From NCBI GenBank assembly GCA_007130025.1, contig SLTF01000253.1:1-19942 (forward strand): 19,942 nucleotides of DNA, read 5' to 3'. The stretch's first letter is position 1; each line of letters starts with the position of its first letter. The notes below the pieces were generated by a model, which had not been told where the DNA came from, ran no database searches, and saw only the letters and a list, made by a program, of their open reading frames with translations. A program made the translations under genes and the position numbers. Shown one piece after another: positions 15,353 to 19,942 of this stretch. Origin of the DNA: Spirochaetales bacterium. GTDB taxonomy: Bacteria > Spirochaetota > Spirochaetia > DSM-27196 > PWMO01.

Positions 15353-16182
15353 TGCGTGGAACCCCCATCGGTGGTGGCCTCGCCGGGGCCACCGGTGCGT
15401 CGCAGACTACCGCGACCATCCACTCGGTGGAGACGTTCGGCACGGTCGACGGGCCGGGCATTCGCTACGTGGTGTTTTTCCAGGGTTGTCCGCTTCGCTG
15501 CGCCTACTGTCACAATCGGGATACGTGGGCGCGCTCCGGCGGAAAGACGGTCAAGGTGGCCGACCTGGCGGTGGACATCGAGCGCTACGCCGGGTTTCTG
15601 CGTCCGTCGGGTGGGGGAGTGACGGCAACGGGTGGGGAGCCGCTTCTCCAGGCCGCCGCGGTGAGCGAGCTCTTTGATCTGGTACATGGGCTCGGTTTGA
15701 CTACCGCGCTCGATACCTCCGGCCACGCCGCGATCACACCGGTCATCGATGCCTTGCTTGAGCGCACCGATCTGGTGATCCTTGATCTGAAACATGCCGA
15801 CAACGATGCGCATCGGAATCTGGTGGGGGTCCCGAATCACCGAATTCTTGAATTCGCCCGTGAGGTAGCGCGGAGAGGACGGCCGCTCTGGGTGCGTCAC
15901 GTGGTGGTGCCCGGATATACTACGGACGAGGCCGACGTCACCGCGCTTGGGTCGGTTATCGCTGAGTTGGCGGAACACGGGGGGCTGCAGCGCGTTGAAC
16001 TGCTCGCCTATCACGAGCTTGGCCGACACAAGTGGGAAGCTCTGGGAGAACGGTACCCCCTTGAGGCGGTGTCGCCGCCCACCGCCGACGAGATGCGCGC
16101 GGTGGCTTCGGTCCTCGAGGGCTACGGACTCCCGGTGTGTCGCCCCGATTACGGCGACCGACGGCCGAACGTTCATGAGTAA
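15352..16182 (+). CDS. pflA: Pyruvate formate-lyase activating enzyme (radical SAM)
   Basis: [4Fe-4S] radical-SAM enzyme that abstracts hydrogen from Gly733 of PflB to make the active radical form, using S-adenosylmethionine and an electron from reduced flavodoxin. 276 aa against 246 in E. coli. The extra length is a Gly/Ala/Thr-rich N-terminal tail of about 20 residues before TIHSVETFGTVDGPGIRYV. The cluster motif CPLRCAYC gives Cys46, Cys50 and Cys53; the SAM-binding GGEPLLQ is near 94. There is no extra ferredoxin domain, consistent with the PflA type rather than the larger glycyl-radical activases. It starts at the ATG overlapping the pflB stop by one base. It is the last gene before the tRNA-Thr promoter; no clear T-tract terminator follows, but inverted repeats overlap that promoter. 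Confidence 0.95.
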   Translation: MRGTPIGGGLAGATGASQTTATIHSVETFGTVDGPGIRYVVFFQGCPLRCAYCHNRDTWARSGGKTVKVADLAVDIERYAGFLRPSGGGVTATGGEPLLQAAAVSELFDLVHGLGLTTALDTSGHAAITPVIDALLERTDLVILDLKHADNDAHRNLVGVPNHRILEFAREVARRGRPLWVRHVVVPGYTTDEADVTALGSVIAELAEHGGLQRVELLAYHELGRHKWEALGERYPLEAVSPPTADEMRAVASVLEGYGLPVCRPDYGDRRPNVHE

Positions 16183-16187
16183 GGCTA

Positions 16188-16216
16188 TTGACAAAGCAAA
16201 CTCGCTTTGGTAGTTT
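16188..16216 (+). promoter_or_regulatory. Strong promoter of the tRNA-Thr - rpmG - tRNA-Trp - secE - nusG cluster
   Basis: Perfect -35 TTGACA (16188-16193), spacer of exactly 17 bases, -10 TAGTTT (16211-16216), with the tRNA starting 15 bases after the -10. Two nested inverted repeats overlap it: CAAAGC (16192-16197) with GCTTTG (16204-16209), and TGACAAA (16189-16195) with TTTGTCA (16215-16221). Confidence 0.7.
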
Positions 16217-16231
16217 TGTCATCCACAAGAT

Positions 16232-16304
16232 GCCCTTGTAGCTCAGTTGGCAGAGCACGTCCATGGTAAGGACGGGGTCATCGGTTCAAATCCGATCGAG
16301 GGCT
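16232..16304 (+). tRNA. tRNA-Thr (anticodon GGT)
   Basis: 73-base cloverleaf. The acceptor stem GCCCTTG pairs with CGAGGGC (one G-T pair). The D arm is GCTC...GAGC. The anticodon stem CGTCC/GGACG encloses the loop ATGGTAA, so the anticodon is GGT. The T arm ATCGG/CCGAT encloses TTCAAAT. The discriminator is T. The 3' CCA is not encoded (CAA follows). It is the first gene after the 16188-16216 promoter and is probably co-transcribed with rpmG. The 64 bases to rpmG hold only a short CCGGC/GCCGG repeat. Confidence 0.96.
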
Positions 16305-16368
16305 CAATTTTCTTTGTGCGGCCGGCGGGAACGCAGAACGTGCCGGAATCTAAGGCGGGGAGTAACCA

Positions 16369-16545
16369 ATGGCGAGTGCAAAAGGAAAGAGCGTAGAGCT
16401 CATCGCCCTTCAGTGTACCGTGTGTAACAATCGTAACTACACGACGAAGAAGAACAAAAAGAATATCCAGGGTAAACTGGAGTTGAACAAGTTCTGTCCC
16501 ACGGATCGCAAGCACACCTTGCACCGTGAGACCAAGGTGAAATAG
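16369..16545 (+). CDS. rpmG: 50S ribosomal protein L33
   Basis: Small protein of the large ribosomal subunit near the exit-tRNA site. 58 aa; MASAKGKSVELIALQCTVCN begins a typical L33, followed by NRNYTTKKNKKN, GKLELNKFCP and HTLHRETK, all family-conserved. The start has GGGGAG 8 bases upstream. It sits between tRNA-Thr and tRNA-Trp, the usual place ahead of secE-nusG in many bacteria. Oddity: the zinc-binding form of L33 has four cysteines as CxxC...CxxC. Here Cys16 and Cys19 are present, but the second pair reads Cys43-Pro-Thr-Asp46, so the fourth ligand is Asp. Zinc may still bind with Asp as ligand, or may be weakened. Confidence 0.95.
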   Translation: MASAKGKSVELIALQCTVCNNRNYTTKKNKKNIQGKLELNKFCPTDRKHTLHRETKVK

Positions 16546-16555
16546 TCGCTATCTT

Positions 16556-16629
16556 AGGCCAGTAGCTCCAACGGCTAGAGCGCCGGTCTCCAAAACCGGA
16601 TGTTGTAGGTTCGAATCCTACCTGGCCTG
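16556..16629 (+). tRNA. tRNA-Trp (anticodon CCA)
   Basis: 74-base cloverleaf. The acceptor AGGCCAG pairs with CTGGCCT perfectly. The D arm is GCTC...GAGC. The anticodon stem CCGGT/ACCGG encloses the loop CTCCAAA, so the anticodon is CCA. The T arm GTAGG/CCTAC encloses TTCGAAT. The discriminator is G. The 3' CCA is not encoded. It starts 10 bases after the rpmG stop and so is processed out of the rpmG-secE transcript, a tRNA-Trp/secE arrangement common in bacteria. Confidence 0.97.
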
Positions 16630-16697
16630 CTTTTTTCGCGCGGGAAGACGCCCGCGTGTACATGTGCGCGTACGAATTGCCGCGGGAGAGTAGGATC

Positions 16698-16877
16698 GTG
16701 AAAAGGGTCGTTCAGTTCTTCAAAGATAGTTATGCCGAGCTGAAAAAAGTCGTCTGGCCGTCGCGGGATGAGGTTGCCTCCTCAACAAAGGTGGTCATCA
16801 TTTCCGTGGTTCTGGTCGCGCTGGCGCTCGGGATCGTCGATTTCGTGCTCATTTCGGCGGTGGATCTCATTTTCTAG
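16698..16877 (+). CDS. secE: Preprotein translocase subunit SecE
   Basis: Essential small membrane subunit of the SecYEG protein-export channel. 59 aa, the single-membrane-segment form found in most bacteria outside the enterics. An amphipathic N-terminus with the conserved ELKKVVWPSRDEV (about 13-25) precedes one hydrophobic helix, about residues 31-53. I chose the GTG at 16698, preceded by GGGAGAG/AGGA. An in-frame ATG 42 bases upstream would add MYMCAYELPRESRI, which does not resemble SecE and overlaps the ribosome site. It is followed by nusG after 60 bases that hold a GC-rich hairpin at the secE stop (16876-16896). Confidence 0.94.
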   Translation: MKRVVQFFKDSYAELKKVVWPSRDEVASSTKVVIISVVLVALALGIVDFVLISAVDLIF

Positions 16878-16896
16878 CGCCCCAACGGGGAGCGCT
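16876..16896 (+). other. GC-rich hairpin at the secE stop codon
   Basis: AGCGCCCC (16876-16883) pairs with GGG...GCGCT (to 16896) with one bulged A and a short AAC(G) loop. No T-tract follows, so it is probably not a terminator, and nusG is expected to be read through. Confidence 0.35.
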
Positions 16897-16937
16897 CCCG
16901 GGCCCGGTTGTCGGCGCACCGTGAGAGAAGGGGCGAA

Positions 16938-17492
16938 ATGTCAAAGCAGTGGTACGTGCTTCATACCTATTCGGGGTATGAAAACAAGATTGAACGAACC
17001 ATCCGCCGAATGATGGAAGACGGCGAGCTGGGAAGTGCCGTAGCTGATATCAAGGTTCCGGCCGAACAGGTTGTGGAGATGCGCGATGGAAAGAAGCGCA
17101 TCTCGTCCAAGAAGTTTCTCCCGGGGTACATCCTTCTTGAGATGGATCTTCCCGATTTGGGCTGGAAGCAGGTCTGTTCGCACATCCGAAAGATTAACGG
17201 GGTCACCGGCTTTGTCGGCTCGAGTTCGGCGATGAAGCCGCAGCCAATCTCCGCTGAAGAGGCGCGGACGATTCTCCAGAAAACCGGTGAAATCAAGGGC
17301 GACAAGGGGTTGAAGCCGAAGCAAAGCTTCACCTCGGGTGAGAGCGTTCGTATTGTTGAGGGGCCGTTCGAGTCGTTTACGGGTACGGTCGAGGATGTGA
17401 ACCTCGAGAAGGGCAAGCTGCGGGTGACCGTCGGAATTTTCGGACGGTCTACGCCGGTCGAGCTTGACTTTCTTCAGGTAGAAAAAGTATAG
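16938..17492 (+). CDS. nusG: Transcription termination/antitermination factor NusG
   Basis: Binds RNA polymerase and links it to Rho or to the ribosome. 184 aa, standard length. The N-terminal NGN domain is SKQWYVLHTYSGYENKIE onward, with the conserved FLPGYILLEM near 62-71 and the NGVTGFVG stretch near 96-103. The C-terminal KOW domain begins near 128 (GESVRIVEGPFESFTGTVED). I chose ATG 16938 after AGAAGGGG. A TTG start 30 bases earlier would add MSAHRERRGE in front of the conserved beginning. It lies between secE and rplK as in most bacteria, and a 98-base leader with three hairpins separates it from rplK. Confidence 0.97.
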   Translation: MSKQWYVLHTYSGYENKIERTIRRMMEDGELGSAVADIKVPAEQVVEMRDGKKRISSKKFLPGYILLEMDLPDLGWKQVCSHIRKINGVTGFVGSSSAMKPQPISAEEARTILQKTGEIKGDKGLKPKQSFTSGESVRIVEGPFESFTGTVEDVNLEKGKLRVTVGIFGRSTPVELDFLQVEKV

Positions 17493-17497
17493 AGAGT

Positions 17498-17565
17498 CTC
17501 CGCTGATGCGGAGCGTGCCTCGCCGTTGGCTGAGGCGAAGATGGGAGCTGTGCCGAGCGCACAGC
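17498..17565 (+). promoter_or_regulatory. Three-hairpin leader upstream of rplK-rplA
   Basis: Three adjacent stem-loops fill the nusG-rplK gap: 17498-17513 (CTCCGC/GCGGAG, TGAT loop), 17517-17536 (GCCTC/GAGGC with inner GCC/GGC and a bulged T) and 17547-17565 (GCTGTGC/GCACAGC, 5-base loop). No T-tract follows. In E. coli, protein L1 represses the L11-L1 mRNA by binding its leader, so this is a reasonable L1 target; the assignment is inferred. Confidence 0.5.
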
Positions 17566-17590
17566 GTTTGTACCACACAAGGAGCGCCAC

Positions 17591-18028
17591 ATGGCAAAGA
17601 AGAAGGTGGCGGCGATTGTAAAACTGCAGGTTCCCGCGGGAAAGGCCACTCCGGCCCCACCGGTTGGGCCCGCGCTGGGTCCCCACGGGGTCAGCGCGCC
17701 GCAATTTGTGCAGCAGTTTAACGACGCCAGCAAGAGCATGGAACCGGGTCTTACGATTCCGGTTGTGATTACCATCTACGCGGATCGAACCTTTACCTTC
17801 ATCATGAAGACCCCACCCGCGGCGGTCCTCATCAAGAAGGCGATCAACCTCGAGAGTGGTTCGGCAGAGCCGCACAAGGTCAAGGTTGGGAAGATCTCGC
17901 AGCAGAAGATCCGCGAAATCGCCGAACTGAAGATGGCCGATCTCAACGCGAACGACGTCGATGCCGCAATGAAGATCATTTCGGGCACCGCTCGGAGCAT
18001 GGGCGTTGAAGTGGAGGCGGTATCATGA
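17591..18028 (+). CDS. rplK: 50S ribosomal protein L11
   Basis: Binds the GTPase-associated centre of 23S rRNA. 145 aa, normal length. The N-terminal Pro-rich PVGPALGPHGVSAPQFVQQF is the signature, and the C-terminal RNA-binding domain ends DVDAAMKIISGTARSMGVEV. The ATG follows AAGGAG. The stop overlaps the rplA start by four bases (ATGA), so L11 and L1 are translationally coupled. It is preceded by the three-hairpin leader at 17498-17565. Confidence 0.98.
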   Translation: MAKKKVAAIVKLQVPAGKATPAPPVGPALGPHGVSAPQFVQQFNDASKSMEPGLTIPVVITIYADRTFTFIMKTPPAAVLIKKAINLESGSAEPHKVKVGKISQQKIREIAELKMADLNANDVDAAMKIISGTARSMGVEVEAVS

Positions 18029-18717
18029 GTCGGGGAAAAAAGTACCGCCAGGCGGTAGCCGCGCTGAAACGCGTCGAGCAGCTTCCCGTTCAGGAAGCGG
18101 TTGAGAAGCTGAAAGAGCTCGCATTTGCCAAGTTCGATGAGACCATCGAGCTGCACATGAACCTCAATCTGAAGAAGAGCATGAACGTTCGAGATACCCT
18201 GGTTCTTCCGCATCAGTTTGTCGGCGAGAAGCGTATCCTGGTTTTCGCCAAGGGTGACAAGGCAACCGAGGCCACCGAAGCGGGAGCGATGTTTGTCGGT
18301 GATGACGACCTGATCGAAAAAATCCGGGGCGGCTGGCTTGACTTCGACGTTGCCGTGGCAACGCCGGACATGATGAAAGACGTTGGGCGGTTGGGACCCA
18401 TTCTTGGTCGGCGAGGCCTGATGCCAAACCCCAAGACCCAGACGGTGACCAACGACGTCAAAGCCGCAATTGACGAACTCAAGAAGGGGCGCGTCGAGTT
18501 TCGGTCGGACAAGACCGGTGTGGTTCACCTGGCCGTCGGGAAGGTTTCCATGGCCTCGGAGCAGGTCGCTGAGAACATCGATGCGATTATCACTGAGGTC
18601 AACAGAAAACGACCGCCCGACACCAAGGGAACCTTTGTGAAGTCCATAGCCGTGTCTGCCACCATGGGGCCCGGGATCAAGATCGATACCGCCGCTACCG
18701 CGGTCGGTGCGGTGTAG
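18025..18717 (+). CDS. rplA: 50S ribosomal protein L1
   Basis: Forms the L1 stalk of the large subunit, which helps release deacylated tRNA, and in many bacteria represses its own operon. 230 aa, normal length. Recognised by the N-terminal GKKYRQAV, the conserved LGRRGLMPNPKTQTVT (about 132-147), the GRVEFRSDKTGVVH stretch and the C-terminal SATMGPGIKID. The start ATG overlaps the rplK stop. The rplJ start is 8 bases after its stop. Nothing unusual. Confidence 0.98.
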   Translation: MSRGKKYRQAVAALKRVEQLPVQEAVEKLKELAFAKFDETIELHMNLNLKKSMNVRDTLVLPHQFVGEKRILVFAKGDKATEATEAGAMFVGDDDLIEKIRGGWLDFDVAVATPDMMKDVGRLGPILGRRGLMPNPKTQTVTNDVKAAIDELKKGRVEFRSDKTGVVHLAVGKVSMASEQVAENIDAIITEVNRKRPPDTKGTFVKSIAVSATMGPGIKIDTAATAVGAV

Positions 18718-18725
18718 GGGGCAAT

Positions 18726-19268
18726 ATGACCGAATACACAACTAAAGTGCAGCAGCACAAGACCGATTCGGTAGATAAGCTGAAGGATCGATTCTCGATC
18801 TCAACAGACTTTGTCTTCACCGACTATCGTGGCCTCACCGTTTCGCAGATCAGTGAACTCCGGGCGAAACTTCGGGTGCATCAGGCGGAATACCGCGTGG
18901 TGAAAAACCGGTTTGCCAAGATCGCTCTTGAGCAAATGAGCATGCCCGACGCATCGGAGATGCTCGTCGGCCCGACAGCGCTTGCCCTGCCGACCGATGA
19001 GTCCGGCCCGGTGGTGAAGGCCCTGCTTGAGTTCGGTAAGGATACTCCGCTTGAGGTGAAGGGGGCGATCATCGATGGTCGTGTCTTTGACAAGGCGCAG
19101 ACCGAGGCGTACGCCAAACTCCCGACTCGAAACGAGCTCCTCTCGAGCCTCATGGGCACGATGAAGGCGCCGGTGCAGAACCTGGTCTTTGTGATGAACG
19201 GGGTAACCAGCAAGCTGGTGCGTACCCTCGCAGCAGTGGCGGAACAGAAGAAAGAACAGAGCGCGTAA
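18726..19268 (+). CDS. rplJ: 50S ribosomal protein L10
   Basis: Anchors the L7/L12 dimers to the ribosome base. 180 aa, at the long end of the usual 165-180. The N-terminal rRNA-binding domain has FVFTDYRGLTVSQISELRAKL (about 28-48, typical) and YRVVKNRFAKIAL; the C-terminal helix that binds L7/L12 is about 140-178. The ATG has a GGGGG-type ribosome site. Its stop codon lies in the loop of a hairpin (19257-19279). An 87-base gap leads to rplL. Confidence 0.97.
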   Translation: MTEYTTKVQQHKTDSVDKLKDRFSISTDFVFTDYRGLTVSQISELRAKLRVHQAEYRVVKNRFAKIALEQMSMPDASEMLVGPTALALPTDESGPVVKALLEFGKDTPLEVKGAIIDGRVFDKAQTEAYAKLPTRNELLSSLMGTMKAPVQNLVFVMNGVTSKLVRTLAAVAEQKKEQSA

Positions 19269-19279
19269 ACGCGCGTCTG
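19257..19279 (+). other. Hairpin enclosing the rplJ stop codon
   Basis: CAGAGCGCG (19257-19265) pairs with CGCGC and TCTG (to 19279) with one bulged G; the TAA stop is in the TAAA loop. The ribosome would have to open it at termination. Function unknown; possibly related to the L10 to L7/L12 ratio. Confidence 0.35.
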
Positions 19280-19355
19280 AATCAAACATACCGGCGACGT
19301 TAGTCTTCACGCGAGTGTTCCATGCTATCGTCGTCGTAAACAAGGAGAAGGTAAT

Positions 19356-19751
19356 ATGGCAACACTGACCAAAGAAGATGTGCTTGAGGCAATCGCCAAC
19401 ATGACCGTGCTCGAAGTTTCTGAGCTCGTCAAGGCGATGGAAGAGAAGTTCGGCGTGACTGCGGCTGCACCGGTTGCAGCGGTTGCTGCCGCACCCGCGG
19501 GTGGCGCTGCCGCCGGGGGCGAGGCGGAAGAAGAGCAAACCGAGTTCAACGTCATTCTCAAGAGCTTTGATGACACCAAGAAGATTCCGGTCATCAAAGA
19601 GGTTCGGGCAATCACGGGTCTGGGTCTGAAAGAGGCCAAGGAACTCGTGGAAGCTGGGGGTAAGGCTGTCAAGGAAGGTATTTCCAAAGACGAGGCCGCC
19701 AAGATCAAGGAGCAACTTGAGGCTGCCGGCGCAGTTGTCGAAGTCAAGTAG
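19356..19751 (+). CDS. rplL: 50S ribosomal protein L7/L12
   Basis: Stalk protein present as multiple dimers, recruits translation factors. 131 aa, slightly longer than the common 120-128. The N-terminal dimerisation domain is followed by an Ala/Gly/Pro hinge (about 34-57). The C-terminal factor-binding domain has FNVILKSFDDTKKIPVIKEV and the conserved GLGLKEAKELVE (about 87-98). A strong AAGGAGAAGG precedes the ATG, in keeping with the high expression needed. A prominent hairpin separates it from rpoB. Confidence 0.98.
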   Translation: MATLTKEDVLEAIANMTVLEVSELVKAMEEKFGVTAAAPVAAVAAAPAGGAAAGGEAEEEQTEFNVILKSFDDTKKIPVIKEVRAITGLGLKEAKELVEAGGKAVKEGISKDEAAKIKEQLEAAGAVVEVK

Positions 19752-19784
19752 CTCGGTCGTTACCGGCGTTGTTCAGTTTTCTCG

Positions 19785-19830
19785 CAATACCACCAACACC
19801 CCACGGTGAAGGTGGTATTGTTGTGTTTTC
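19785..19830 (+). terminator. rplL-rpoB intergenic hairpin, partial terminator or processing site
   Basis: CAATACCACC (19785-19794) pairs perfectly with GGTGGTATTG (19811-19820). Inside, a symmetric AA/AA internal loop is followed by CACC/GGTG (19797-19800, 19805-19808) and a CCAC loop. That makes 14 base pairs, followed by the T-rich TTGTGTTTTC. In E. coli this intergenic position holds an attenuator and an RNase III site. The interrupted T-tract suggests partial read-through here. Confidence 0.65.
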
Positions 19831-19895
19831 AGCCCGTTGTTCATGTGTAACCTGCGGTTGTTGTGTCCGGCCGCCGGCACTGGGGAGGTGAGAGA

Positions 19896-19942
19896 GTGTT
19901 TGACCGAAACAAACCCGTGAAGCGAGTATTCGTGGGAACTGA
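19896..19942 (+). CDS. rpoB: RNA polymerase beta subunit, N-terminal fragment
   Basis: Only 15 codons are in the window, cut by the right edge. A strong GGGGAGGTGA precedes a GTG start at 19896, and the open frame reads MFDRNKPVKRVFVGT, a Lys/Arg-rich opening like bacterial RpoB N-termini (the V-x-R-x-[FY]-[VF]-G pattern). The assignment rests mainly on position after rplKAJL, where rpoB almost always lies. The preceding hairpin (19785-19830) would set its expression below that of rplL. Confidence 0.8.
   Translation, partial: MFDRNKPVKRVFVGT

Noticed and set aside
16243..16524. Minus-strand frame with IGFEPMTPSLPW
   Set aside because: Antisense translation of tRNA-Thr and rpmG; same type of artefact.
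16400..16663. Minus-strand frame with VGFEPTTSGFGDRRSSRWSY
   Set aside because: This is the antisense translation of the tRNA-Trp gene, a well-known false protein in databases.
16656..16697. Earlier ATG for secE
   Set aside because: It would add an unrelated, non-SecE-like peptide across the ribosome site; the GTG start fits the family.
19296..19340. Promoter between rplJ and rplL (TTAGTC, 17 bases, TGCTAT)
   Set aside because: Both hexamers match the consensus poorly; read-through from upstream is enough.
1..19942. Insertion sequences, CRISPR arrays, phage genes, attachment sites
   Set aside because: Looked for transposase or integrase genes, spaced repeats and terminal inverted repeats; none seen. 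The tRNA genes show no duplicated 3' ends.

Overview
The window is an ordinary chromosomal stretch of a GC-rich bacterium, very gene-dense, with no mobile elements, CRISPR or prophage. Two features suggest a free-living, sugar-fermenting spirochaete: a single-chain alpha/beta E1 of the pyruvate dehydrogenase type, and an rpmG - tRNA-Trp - secE - nusG - rplKAJL - rpoB order with no tuf in front. This is an inference from remembered gene orders and protein styles, held with moderate confidence.

Layout. Positions 1-12250 are transcribed on the minus strand. Read in transcription order they are: a PerR/Fur-type repressor, a PAS-domain protein that looks like a catalytically dead histidine kinase (its start overlaps the perR stop), and 6-phosphogluconolactonase; then a LacI-family repressor; then L-fucose isomerase and L-fucose mutarotase behind a strong promoter with a LacI-type operator; then a DeoR-family regulator followed by a pyruvate dehydrogenase complex operon in the order E2, E3, fused E1. 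E1 runs off the left edge of the window.

Positions 12437-19942 are on the plus strand. First comes an anaerobic pyruvate module: flavodoxin, pyruvate formate-lyase and its radical-SAM activase. Flavodoxin is the known electron donor for this activase in E. coli, so the order makes biochemical sense. Then a consensus-like promoter opens the translation/transcription cluster: tRNA-Thr(GGT), rpmG (L33), tRNA-Trp(CCA), secE, nusG, rplK (L11), rplA (L1), rplJ (L10), rplL (L7/L12) and the first 15 codons of rpoB.

How it fits together. The window carries both routes from pyruvate to acetyl-CoA, the oxygen-tolerant dehydrogenase complex and the oxygen-sensitive glycyl-radical lyase, with sugar-type regulators (LacI, DeoR) and a peroxide/metal-type regulator (PerR) close by. 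Several regulatory signals are readable: five sigma70-like promoters, four with 17-bp -35/-10 spacing, a LacI operator, a one-helical-turn direct repeat before deoR, three hairpins in the rplK leader, and a near-symmetric hairpin between rplL and rpoB that resembles the attenuator/processing site known there in E. coli.

No wholly new system is evident. The least explained item is the degenerate receiver-PAS-PAS-pseudokinase coupled to PerR. No gene-free stretch exceeds about 190 bases.
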